Assembly (NCBI GenBank): GCA_003508835.1
Contig: PUFA01000068.1
Span: 3,224,001-3,288,000, forward strand
Origin: Eonycteris spelaea
Taxonomy: Eukaryota > Chordata > Mammalia > Chiroptera > Pteropodidae
DNA: 64,000 nt
Reading direction: 5' to 3'
The position numbers and the translations under genes are program-made. Below the pieces are notes generated by a model that ran no database searches, was not told where the DNA came from, and saw only the letters and a list, made by a program, of their open reading frames with translations. Of this stretch, positions 39,801-52,872 are shown one piece after another (the first letter of the stretch is position 1; the number at the start of each line of letters is the position of its first letter).

Positions 39801-42800
39801 TTTTTCCTGAACCATTTGAGAGGGGATTACATTACTAATGCTTTCTTATAGTTTATACCCTTAATACTTCTTGCATACTTCTGAAAACTAGGATCTTTTA
39901 TTACATGTCCATCATCTTACTACCTTTTTTACATTTGTGGCACACAAACTGATACTATTTGTACAGGACAGTGGGTTAAATGGAAGACTGCTTGAGTCCA
40001 GAGGGTTAGGGATGAATATGTTGGCACAAATACAGCCCATTTGCACCATAGTAGTATGCTGTGGTACAGTTGGGAAGCCATGAATAGCACTTATCTATTA
40101 AGATTTTGTGAAAATTAAATGAAATGTATGTAATACTTAGCACATGGCAAAAATAAATAAGCTTTGTGTGTTAGGAAAATAAATTACCATGGACACAAAT
40201 ATTTTTGCCTGTTTCTTAAACATTATTAAAAATTTAAAATATTTTATAATCAAAATTATTTTTATAGTTTTTGTCCTTTAAGCAAAGTCAGAGTGAGCTT
40301 TTTCTACACCAGAATGATTAATTACCCATTAATGATTTCACTGATATATTTATGGATTCAGCATTTTACATTTAAATTTTTGATTCATTAGGAATATATC
40401 TTGTATAAAAATAGTGAGGTAGAGACCAACTATAATTTTTAATAAAAATATAGACTACTCAAAAATCAAAATTAATCATTACCCAGTTAAATTACTTTTT
40501 ACTTATATGTACAAGTGACCCTTGAACAACTTGGGTTTGAACTGTGCAGGTCTACTTATATGTGGGTTTTTTTTTTTTTTCAGTAAGTATGCAGTTGGCC
40601 TTTCTATATCCCTGGTTTTGAATCCAAGGAGTCTTTATATTAAAAACAATTCTCTTAAGTATCATTTATTTTAATGGCTACATTAGAATGACTTGGTAAA
40701 ATTGTCCTTTATTTTATAATAAAATAATTTCGGTTATAGGATTATTGTGAGAATTAAATGAAATGTTTACAAGCCATTGCTGTTTGAGTAATGAATAAAA
40801 TACCTTAAATAAAGCAGTGCTCACCAAGACTTGAGGTCAACAGCTGGCTCCATCAAGTCCTAACTATTTAGTGATGTTAGTTAGGCAAATTTTTTTTTAA
40901 CTTGTAATTAAAAAAAAAAATCTGTAAAATTGCCCTTATACAGGAGTGATTTGAGGATCAGATGATTCTCTCATCTGTAAAGTATCCTATAAACCTGGCG
41001 GTATAATGTAAGCTTTGTTTTTTGTGTGTCATGTTTTATATCTTTTCTTTCTTTTGTCCTGTCCTTTTTTCCTTCCTTCCTTCCTTCCTTCCTTCCTTCC
41101 TTCCTTCCTTCCTTCTGTCCTCCTCCCCACCTCATTTTGAATGAGCACTTTGATGTTAGACGTACAATTTCCTGTCTTCTTTTTTAATATGATATGCTTG
41201 AGGTTTCAGGTTCAATAATGGCTTAAAAATATGTGATGTTTCATAGCAACTTGTTCTCTGTTTATATAGAGAACAAGGTGACAGTTCAAAATATAGATTT
41301 AATAACAAACTCAGTTGTTTCTTTTTCTTTCTTTCTTTTTTTTTTTTTTTAAAAACAGGGCTGATGGAGTTATGAGGACAATGAACACAGAAAAACTTCT
41401 GAAAACTGTACCAATTATTCAGAATCAAATGGATGCCCTTCTTGATTTTAATGTAAGTTGATTGCACACATGCTTTTATACTTTAACATTTTAAAAATTA
41501 TATTCTTATAATTGATCAGAGCTTTTATTTTCACGTTTTTATAGACTCTTGAATAGTATGGTATCATTTCAGTGTGCTTGGTTCCAGGAGCCCCAGCGGA
41601 TACCAAAATTTAAGGATGCTCAGTCCTTATGTAAAATGGGATATACATAATATTTGCATACAACTTCTGCACATCTCTCATATTCTTTAAATCATCTCTA
41701 GCTTACTTATAACTAACACAATGAAGATACTATGTAGCTAGTTTTTATAGTATATTGTTTAGGGAATAACAACATGAAAAAAAAGTCTATACATGTTCAT
41801 TCAGGACAGATGCATCTATTTTAGGCCTAACTAGGTAGTATACGTCAGCAACAATGTATTTTCCATCCTTAGTTGTTTGAGTCCTTGCATACAGAACCAG
41901 TGGATACGGAGACTGTACAAGCTAAAAAATGTGATGGGAAAGTGAAGGAATTGATCTGAAAATCTACTGATTTTTAGATTTTAAAAATGTCTGAAGATTT
42001 TCTGTAAGAATAGCCAACTTAATATCTCTATAGCAGTGGTCCCCAACCTTTTTGGCAGCAGGAACTGGTGCTCCTTTAAGAATCTAGTGCCTGATCTGAG
42101 GTGGAGTTGAGGCAGTGAATCAGCTAGTGCTGGGGAGTGGCTGCAAATATAGATGAAACTTTTGCTGACTCACTAGCTGCTCACCTCCTGTTGTACAGCC
42201 TTGTTCCTAACAGGCCACAGAGCAGTACTGGTCCACGGCCTTGGGGCAGGGACCCCTGTTCTGTAGGGTTAATGTCTTAAAAAGAATTTGGTGGTTAAAA
42301 GGACATAAACATTTAGATTTTTAAAATATTGCCAATTTATATTTCGGAGGGGTTGAACCAATCGCTCCTCAGCAGGTAACCCGTTTTCTTTATCCTTAGC
42401 ACTGAATAATAATACCTTGGTTTTGATTATTTTGATACCTTCTGGTGTAATGCTCAAGAATGGATATTGCAGTAATTTAATTTGATTATTGTATCTTAAT
42501 TTACCTGGTAAGTGAAGATGAGGTTCTTTTCACATGTTATTTGTATTTTTTATTTTTATAAATTGTCCATCATATGCTTTATTATTAGGATTCTTTCTTT
42601 ATGATGGAAATAAGCGCTCTTAGTATTCTGCAAATATTTACCAAATGTTTGTTGACTGTTCAACTTTGTACTTAGGCTTTTCTATTCCTAGCAACAAGTT
42701 CATTTTCATGTATTAGATATTCGTGTTATCTATAAAAGTTAATTAGACTTATCTTTTTGATTCATTCCTTGAGATAAAACTAAAGTTATTTCTAGTATTC

Positions 42801-45800
42801 TTGATAGACAAATAAGTTTAATTTTTTGTTATAGCATGATTCATTAATAAAAGTAATTATTGATCATTCCCGTGTAAGGTACGGCATTAGGCTTTATACA
42901 CTCAGTATACCATTTAATTCTCCCAGTAACCAAATGAGGTAAAAATATTATCATCCTAACCATTTTGAAAGTGAGTTTATTTGTAATATTAAGAAAAGGT
43001 ATATGTATGTTTAAAAAACTTATCTTCTAGCTTAGTGCCTTGGCGATTATAATAGCCATTTAATACTTTATTATTTAAAAATATTCAACTCTTTCATGAC
43101 TCAAACTGAACTTCCACTTAGAAATGGGCTTTATTTTACAATTAGAAATTTTTAATATTGAAATGAAGCTATAACTAAAAGACTTTTGAGATATAGCCTA
43201 GGAATTTCAAGAGTTAAGGGTACTTTTGTTCTCAGTGACTTATTTAAAAACTAAATTGAATGTCATAGATCATAGGATGTTTGTTTGCTTCAGTCTTTAA
43301 CATAAATCGGAACCCTAAATTTTTACTCTATTTGGCTGTAACTGATTGTAAGAAATAAATGTTTTTTTCTAATATACCTAAATATTCAAATTCACTGTAT
43401 TTTAATTTGAAGAAAGTCACTGTCATTTAAAACATAAGATTAGCTAATATTTTTTTTCTGATTTTTCCTCAGGTTAATAGTAATGAACTTACAAATGGGG
43501 TAATAAATGCTGCCTTCATGCTTTTGTTCAAAGATGCCATTAGACTGTTTGCAGCATACAATGAAGGAATTATTAACCTGTTGGGTAAATATCATTGTAG
43601 CTTAATGACATTCTTTTTCTATTATTGTATGGATTAATAATAGTATTGTCTGAGTTGTTACTTAAAGCTACCTAAAAATTTATTGAGCTATGTTCATTTT
43701 TTGTTACAATTTATTTGGAGAAAAGAATTTTATACCAGTTACACATACTGGGTGATTAAATACATATATTTATAACTAGAACTTTTAACTAAATGAACTT
43801 TATTTTATGTATATATATATGTGTGTTTTCTTCTATCAGTTTTACAATTTTTAAAAACAGAAAAATCTCATAAAATTTAAGTTGAAATTTTTCTGTTCCA
43901 GAAAAGTCTTTTTATAATTTACTCCAGAATGAACTTTAACTGTAAAATTGATATTTTTCCTAAACATAATTTAAAAATTGATAATTATTTTCAGTACATT
44001 AAACATTTATTTTTTAGGCTGAGGCATTTTAGGAATGTCTTGTGCTTTATTTTTGAGACATTTTAGGAATGTGTGATACTTTGTGTGTCAGGTATTATAG
44101 TTGACCCTCAACACAGGTTTGAATTACATGTTTCCATTTATATGCATATGATTTTTCAATAAATACAGTATTTTCCTAACGATTTTCTTAATAACATTTT
44201 CTTTTCTCTAGCTCACTTTATTGCAAGAATACACTATATAATAAATATAACATACAAAATATGTGTTAATTATGTTTCACTATGGCTTCTGGTTGACGGT
44301 AGGCATAGTATTTAAGTTTTGAGAGACTTAAAAGTTATACACAGATTTCTGATTATGCACAGGTGCCCTTAATCCCCATGTTGTTCAGGGGTCAGCTCTA
44401 TATGGAGTGCAGTTAATTTTGCCTAGAAATGCTCACTTTTTTCAGTGGGATCTGTATGGAGTAGAAGAGTAACAGCAATGAGTGCCAAAGTGCAAGTGTC
44501 ATATATCAATTGTGTTTACTCCAGTGTGCTCATTCTACCACCACTCCTTTTTATTTCTTTTAGAATTTCTTTTAATTTGTTTTTCTTTGCCTGGGGTCAA
44601 ACAAACTGATTCAGGAATGCTTTAATCCTTGGAGATAGGGAAATTGGGCTTATTTTTTTTACAATTGAAAAATGGAGAGTTTCTACAAAAATTTGGAAGG
44701 CATAGTCTTCCAGTCTATGCTTATTACAAATGAAACTCTTTAGTGCTGTTTATATATTAAGTTTAAATGAGTTTTCCAAGCCATCTTCGTTAATATATTA
44801 TTAGTAAGACTATTTGGAAATGTAAGTTAATGCTGTTTTAAATTGAGTAAGAATAATACGTATTAACGTTCAGATACATATTTAGAGAATTCTGAGGGAA
44901 GGAATATTGTAGAACAATCTGATAATAAAAGTAAAGTCAGTATAATAGCATCTCTATTTTACTTTGCTTTAAATATCTAAGCTAATTTAACACTGATATT
45001 TTTTTTATAGGGTGAGTGTTCTCTGAGACACCTATATGATCTCTTTGGAGCTGTAACTTAATTATTTTCTTTTTTGAGTTATATTTTGATGTGAGTAAAA
45101 GTATTTTTGCATCTACTTTTGGCAGAAAAATATTTTGATATGAAAAAGAACCAGTGCAAAGAAGGTCTTGACATCTATAAGAAGTTCCTGACCAGGATGA
45201 CAAGAATCTCAGAGTTTCTCAAAGTTGCAGAGGTAAACTATCTTTAAGTGACTATTTCTCTTAATCTGCTGTTTTGTCTTTAAGTATGGATATTAAAGAA
45301 ATCAGTCATTCTCTAAATGAAACATCTTAAATATAGTGGAATATATAGTCAGTCATATCAATAAGCTGTGTCAAATTCTGTTATAGAATGAATATTATAT
45401 AGCATTAAATAAAATATATCCTGTATATTTAATTCACTATTAAATATTGAAAGGTAATTTATTTTTAAATCTTTCTGTATAAAATTAGATAAGTGGCCCA
45501 TGATGGTTTGGAATTAGCCATGTACATTAGAAGATTTATTCTGTTAAATATGGCAGAGATTATTCAATGTTAATGGTAGTCTCTTTCCTCCATTGAGACT
45601 TGCAGCTGGAGGTATGTTATTCAGAATGTTTTGTTTCCCCACAGAAGTGAATTTAGTGTATTGTTTATCATTGATTACGAAAACCATGAGTATAGTTATA
45701 GGATAATCTAATTTTGCAAATCTGTTTAAGAAATAATTTTCTGAAATTGTCACATAAGGCATTTGTGTTAATGCTTGCAGGTATTATCTTGTTTACACAG

Positions 45801-48800
45801 ATGTGTAGGTCTTAAAGTATTTTTGTTTTCTCTTTACCCATCGCTACCAGAGATGTCTTGCTAGGATAATTCTGGAAGATGACTAGGCTATAATTGATCA
45901 GTTATATCAAAATAGTTAATCTGGAGCTAGCAAGTTGGTGATTCTAGCTCTATTACTATAGTGATATTTTATTCTGTGGCAGATGAATAGAACAGGATGA
46001 TGAGACCTTTGAAGAAAATAGCTTTGATTTGTTAATCAGCTATTTTCTAACGCCTACTGCAATTGAATTTACAGTATCTCTCGAGGCAAATCAATGTTTG
46101 TTTTTTTTTTTCATTTCTTTAAGTTAGTCACAGTTAAAACCAGAAGAAAATAAGGTTTATACTATGATTCCAGTAAATTCTTTAAATAAGTTTTAATTTG
46201 TTGACTTTTCCCTTTGGCCTCTTATGTTCTTTGTATATGATATAGTTTGTGACTTAAATTTTAAGCCCTCGATTACTTCCAGACCTGCTGATCTTACTCT
46301 GAGATAGAATAGAGCATCTGTTGCATATGACCTGAGAAATAAGAAGACTCCCTGCCCTAAAATATTCTTTCATGAATCTGTCTTAGGGATTGCAGTTTCA
46401 TTATGAGATAGGTCTTAGTTATTGGAGTAAAGGCATGAATAATCTTTTCAAATGTGTTTGAAGAGAACACATAATTAGTAAGATCTCAGTTTGAATTATT
46501 TTATCAAATTTTCTACTGATACCGTTTTGGTACTGGCTCTTGAAAGATTGAGAAACGGAAGATGGAATGATTAGAAAATGAAACATAGCCACAGGGAGGG
46601 AAAACAGCTTTTTAATGCGGGTACTAGAAGAGTAAGTAGGAATGGTTTTTATCTTTTATGCTGGAAATTGTCTTGTGCCTGATGATCGTGAAAGTGTATT
46701 TGAGATTGCTTTGTGGAGAGTTTATGTTCTGGTTAGATGTCACTTTGCATTTATATAAAACCTGGCTTACTTGAGTGAACATAGGTTTTAAAAATTGTTA
46801 TATGGCGATTGCTTGGGAAAGCATACTTAATGGAGAAAGGCAAAGTGATTGTCATTGGGTTTGTTCTTTAACTTCTTTTTATGTCCCAGGGAACTTGTTC
46901 GTTAGTGGGCAGCCTTTCTCATCCTTGCCATAGTGTTTTTTTCATATGACAACTAGAAGTGATGGATTTTTTAGATTGTGACATGGCATAGGTGCTTAGA
47001 AGATATGGAGATGGTAACTTGATAGTCTTGTTAAATTTTCAACTCTAGTTTCCCTCCTGTTACAACTTTTAGAGCTCTCAAGTAACATCTAAGCTCTTGG
47101 AAACATTGAATGATATCTTTGGAGATTATTCTTCTGATTTTTAAAGAAGTTGATCTAAACTGTTATTCACAGTACTAGTTAAAAATGTCATTTTTCTAAT
47201 TTTTATTTATAAAACATCTTTATTATAATTTTATTAAATACAATGCTGCTTCTTCTTACAGCAAGTTGGAATTGACAGAGGTGATATACCAGACCTTTCA
47301 CAGGTAAGTGTATTGTTATAGTGTCAACACTGTCTGCTATGTATTGCTAGGTATGAAGGGCACAAGATGAATAATATGTAGCCCCAGCTGTCAAGATCAG
47401 TGTAATTTTTCTTGACAGATTTTTAACATTTTGATGTATTACTGATGATTGTTCTAACATGATCATATAGAATGATTTACTCACCTCTTGTAATGGTAGA
47501 GCTAGCCACTGCTATACTGTTACTTTAGTTTATTCCTTTTACTCTTTTCCATCATCATCATTTAAAAAAAAGAACTGAACTTAGAGAATGGTATTTTAAA
47601 AACAACATTTGTACTATATTATTAGTAGAAAATTATTTTACACAGGACTTATTTTTCCCTTTTTAAACCTTCTGTTTTGACTATTTGGCTCAGGTAGGAG
47701 TATTAAATAGGGATAAATATCAAAACATGATATTAGAATAAACAAGCAGGCTTTGTTTATCTCTTTGAGTCCTGGCTGTACCACCACACGAGCGAGCCCT
47801 GTGATTTGGGGAAGATACTTTCTATGATTCAGTTTCATCATCTGTAAAATGGATAAATTACAGTATTTACCTCATAATGTAGCTGCAGCAATTAACTGAG
47901 TTACTACCTAAAAGACACAGTATTAAGCACTTAATATTGGCTATTATATTGTTTTTATCATCCTCATCTTCGAAAAAATATCTTGGAAAGAAACTTTAAA
48001 CCTGCATGTTTTTTCTGACTTTTTCTGTTTTTTGTTTACTGAGTATTAAGAATGAAAGTACCTGGCATAAACTATCCTTATAACACTTAAATTTCTTCTC
48101 TCCTTAATAGTTGACATCTCTTATTTTAAATTGTTCAGGGAATCTTTTAAATAATGGTTTTTATTATGTTTCTCTGTACTCAATTGTTCTGATTCATCCC
48201 TTTTATCTCCATACCAAGAGTGTGCCATAGATCTTGTGGGTTATACGTAAGTGAAACACTCTGCATTTGAGGTAAATTGACCTCATTAAGACCCAGTACA
48301 TTTTTCTGGGCTAAATGTGAGAAGATTCACTGCTGTAACAATATGTAGTATACACTGATTTGGCAGTGTCAGATTCCCCCCATCTGTCATGTCACTGTCA
48401 CCTAACTTTTGTTTCAAAAACAGCTTCAGGCTACAGTGTCATGTGGCTGTACTTTACTCATGGTATTGCAGTTGGGCAGTGTTGGCCAGCCATTTATATT
48501 TCAGGGAAAATGGTGGTTATACACAAGAGTTGAAATTTGAGATTACTTATTCTTTGTTATAAATTGTTCTTTTAAGATGTAAAGCATCACATTTCCTTCA
48601 CCCTTCATAATGTGGGTTTGACTTTTAAAGAATAGCCAGATATATTTTAGAAAGGGTTTTGGAAATAGTTTGTTATTATCATAACTCGGAAGTTTAATAT
48701 TTGTAAGCCTCAGCTTAAACCCTTCAAAAAAATGTAGACTATAGTTTAAATGACCACAATTTTAATTTAGGATTCTAGCATTGTAGTTATATCTATTCTT

Positions 48801-51800
48801 TTCTAAGGTCAAACATACCTTAGACCCTGTGTTGGCTTCTGCTGTGTGTCAGATATGTGATCTTAGACAAGTAACTTAATTTTCACTGAGGTTGTTAATC
48901 TGTGAATAAGATATACTGGTCATGTCTTCCTCATAGTCATTGATTATATACAAAGTAGCTAGCGTAGTACCTGTTGTTACAAGAACTTTTATTCTTATTT
49001 TAAAATTTTATTTTTTTTTTACAAGAACTTTTAAAATGTTAACTGTTAACATCAACATTCTCATCATCTCTGACAATAGCTCTTGAGATAGTGCTTTGCC
49101 TGTGGACTCAGCATACATTTTGTTGGATGAAAGAAATTGTTCAAGTCATAATTGTTAAAGAAATTAACTAGTATTGCCTCTTCCAACTGTTCTTAGATCC
49201 CTGTAACTCAGAAACTTTGTATCCCAAATCCTAAAGAATATTTGGGGTAATTAAATGCCACTGATGGATTCGCTTCATTTAAGGGTAATGAATAATTCCT
49301 CCTCAGGTCTCTGAAAAGGTGTCCCTTTAAAAATAATTAACTCTTCATATTAAGTTGAAATTTGACATATAACCTGAGAGTTTAAAAGCTAGTCTTTCTT
49401 TTTTAAAAAAAATTGAGATAAATATCTTATTTCAGTGAGGTTTGACAACTGTAAACATTTATGTAGTCAGCATACCATTCAAGATGTAAATCATTCTATC
49501 TCCCCAGTTCTAATGTCTCCTTCCAGTTACTTCTAGTTCCATACAAATAACTATTTTGATTTCTAATAGCATGATTTTCTCATATTTTAAAATTGATATA
49601 AATGGAATCATTCAAGTATTCTTGTATTTGGCTTCTTTTGCTCATCATAGTATTTTGAGATCTGTCCATGTTGTTGGATGTACCATTAATTCATTCTTCT
49701 TTATTGCTGCATAGTATTTTATTGTGTAAATTTACCACAGTTTTTGTTTATCCATTTTTCCAGATGATAGACTTTTGGATTATTTGCAGTTTTTTACTAT
49801 TACAAATAAAGCTACTTAAAACATTCTTGAACAAATCTTTTCTTTTGGAGACACACTTTATGTCTCTTGGGTAAATAATTAGAAATGGAATTGGGTAATT
49901 AAGGTAGGTGTATATTTAACTTTATAAAAAACATCCAGACCCTTTTTCAAGGTGGATATACTCCCACCAGCATTGTATGAGACTTACAGTGGCTCCCTAG
50001 CTTCACTAACACTTGATATTTCTAGTCTGTTTAACTCTAGCCATTCTAGTTGGTAAGAAGTTGTTACGTCATTGTATTTAATTTTCATTTTCTTGATGTT
50101 AGTCTTCAGTTTCATTTATCAATAGTTAATAATGTTTGGACATTTTCAGTTACTCAGAAGGTAATAAGTACCAGAAATATGCTCAGCAGTATGTCTTGCT
50201 TTTAGGAATATGTTTCTATTTAAAATTCAAATAAGTTAAAAATTTTTAAAAATTAACTACTTGCAAGATCCTTTTAATGGTCACGTTGACATAGTCTTAG
50301 TTTTCATGTTTTTGATTATGTTATAGCCCTTATTAGTTCATGCTTATTTAATAAAAATAATAGTGTCATTCTTGGGTAGCTAAAACTCCACTGTTAATTA
50401 GTTCATGAGGAATATACCTATTTATTTTTGTTGCTCTCCTCTGTCAGATGATACTTTATGTATTTTGCCCAATGGCCTGATTATCATAAAAAGTCTTAAT
50501 ATTTATACAATTTCAGGCCCCCAGCAGTCTGCTTGATGCTTTGGAACAACATTTAGCTTCCTTGGAAGGGAAGAAAATCAAAGATTCTACAGCTGCAAGC
50601 AGGTACATCAGTCTTTTCAGAGCAAACAATAGGAGTATCGTTTTTGAGAGAGATGTTTCTGAATCCAGCTCAAGTTCCAAGTCACTTCTCTTTATCTTGA
50701 TTTAATCATTTATAAAATGTATTTAATGATAGTGTCAACTTCATTGAGTTGCTGTCAGGATTAAGTGGGTTAATACATGTAAATTCTTGGAATAGTTCCA
50801 AATTTTTAATAAATGTTAGCATCTGCTAAGGTGATGACAAGGACTACATGGTTTAGAATTTTGTTTGTAGTGTGAATATTTCTCTTAAAAATGACAGTGT
50901 CTTGATTCCTATGGTGTTTTATAATTATAAGATGCCTTTTGACAAATTTGATTAACCCTCACAATAGCCCTGTAAAGTATGCTGTAGTAACTGGGCATCA
51001 AACCTAGGATGTCTGACATCAAATTTCATTATTCTTCTCTAATGCAATTTCACAGAGTTGATTATTTACATATTATGTTTTAATCAGTCTATTAGGCTTT
51101 GACCTGATTTCCCAGAGTAAGACCAATTAACCTAGCAAATTGAAAGTAACACAGACCATCTCACGTCACCCTTATAACATGATTTTTGTGTTGGGTAGTG
51201 ACTTGAATGATTGTCATGTTTTCTTAATGAAGATTTTCTTTTAACAGTATGAAGAAAAAATTTGAAGTATAATGAGAACCTTCCTTTTTAGACACATTAT
51301 TTATTACTAGTACTTATGTTTTGGTGTTCATGTAGTGCTGCCAAAACCCAGGCTAAAAATTAGCAGAGTTATTTTCTTTGAGAATCTCAGTATTTATTAC
51401 CCATCAGGATTTTCTTGGGAGTATGTGAGCTCTTTGCTAATTGCATAGGTTCCCTCTCCTGGAGCACTGTCTCTCACCTTTATTGTGAACCCTTTCCAAA
51501 ATCTTACATTTATTTAAAAAGCAGTGAATATGTTTGAAAATCATCTAATTGCTAATAATCCTCTAAGTCAGGGGTCCCCAACTCCCAACCCCTAGACTGC
51601 TGATTGGCCGGGTACCAGACTGACCAAGTGGCCTGTTAGGAATCAGGCTGCACAGGAGGTGAGCTGAGGGCATGCGAAGCTTCATCTGTTTTTGCAGCCG
51701 CTCCCCAGCGCTACATCACCTGCTCAGCTCCACCTCAGATCATCAGGCATTAGATTCTCATAGGAGCACTAGTCCCTGGTGCCAGAAAGGTTGAGGACTG

Positions 51801-52835
51801 CTGCTCTAAGTCACTGGGTAGAGTATTTCAGATGAAGTACTGATTTTGACTTCATAAGTTAAGTTCTTAATTATAGTGCCTGTTTATACCAATGTTCCAG
51901 ACCATTTCATAACCAGGTTCTAAGGTGAAATGTTTGGCAAAAAGCCGAATTACCTTTGTCCTATTATTATTCTAGGGCAACTACTCTTTCCAATGCAGTC
52001 TCTTCCCTGGCAAGTACTGGCCTGTCTCTTACCAAAGTGGATGAAAGGGAAAAGCAGGCAGCATTAGAGGAAGAACAGGCACGTTTAAAAGCTTTAAAGG
52101 TAGGTGTGTGCATTCTCTTTATTTGGTAAAACAAGTACAGGTTTTCATAAAGTAATTGGAACCTCTATAGAGACTAACAGTATTTACTGTATAGTTATCC
52201 AAAAGGGGTGAAACTCAATACATTGTATAATTTTTCACCCCAATGTTGAATGACTGATAGAGAACACTTTTGTGCTATTAAAACAAAACTAGAAAATGCA
52301 TTTTATTAAAGACTGTACAAACAAATCTGGTTTATGGATTCTTTATGGTAGTTATCTTTCTCAACAGGAACAGCGCCTAAAAGAACTTGCGAAGAAACCT
52401 CATACCTCTTTAACAACTGCAGCCTCTCCTGTGTCTGCCTCAGCAGTGGGTATAATGACTGCATCAGCCATTGATATGTTTTCTACCCCTAGTTCTTCTA
52501 ACAGGTACGTGGAGAACTTAAAGATTCCCTTGTAATACTTAGGTTTAAAGGTTTCTAATAGAATTTTGCAGAGCTTTTTAGGTTTAGTTTGATCTATTGT
52601 TTGTAATCATAAATTCAAACAAAGGAGCTGGTGATAAATGGTGGTAGAGTATAACTAAATATTAAATGATAAGAGTTTGTGTTTTGCATATTGAGGAAAT
52701 GTGAGATGGCTAAATTACAAATTTATACTAATTGTAGTGGGTTATCTGGGCATACATTTCATTACATAAAAATTAGTTATAATTAAACACATTTATGAAG
52801 TGTCTTATCTTTTAGGACCCCTTATAAACCTTGGA

Positions 52836-52872
<37 letters not shown>

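Larger units (their letters stand above)
35836..41358 (+). other. PICALM: Intron 4 (5.5 kb)
   Basis: Mostly transposon debris: L1M at 35985-37250, an L1-like 3' end at 38715-39000, L1 text at 39060-39965, a Tigger piece at 40512 and a (TTCC)n tract. It ends in a long pyrimidine tract with a T homopolymer. 37260-37920 and 40140-40500 hold nothing recognised. Confidence 0.9.
41453..43472 (+). other. PICALM: Intron 5 (2.0 kb)
   Basis: Contains a Tigger-like element near 41570-41930, a MER1-type hAT element at 42034-42258 and a MIR piece at 42850. The remainder is AT-rich and unrecognised. Acceptor tttttcctcag. Confidence 0.9.
47304..50516 (+). other. PICALM: Intron 8 (3.2 kb)
   Basis: MIR pieces at 47745 and 48830 and an antisense L1M fragment at 49400-50130. 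Between 47950 and 48830 nothing is recognised. Confidence 0.9.
50603..51975 (+). other. PICALM: Intron 9 (1.4 kb)
   Basis: MIR pieces at 50660 and 50920 and a MER1-type element at 51569. Acceptor tattattctag. Confidence 0.9.

Noticed and set aside
41156..41467. 103-residue minus-strand frame
   Set aside because: Shadow opposite exon 5; its lysine run is the translated T homopolymer of the splice tract.
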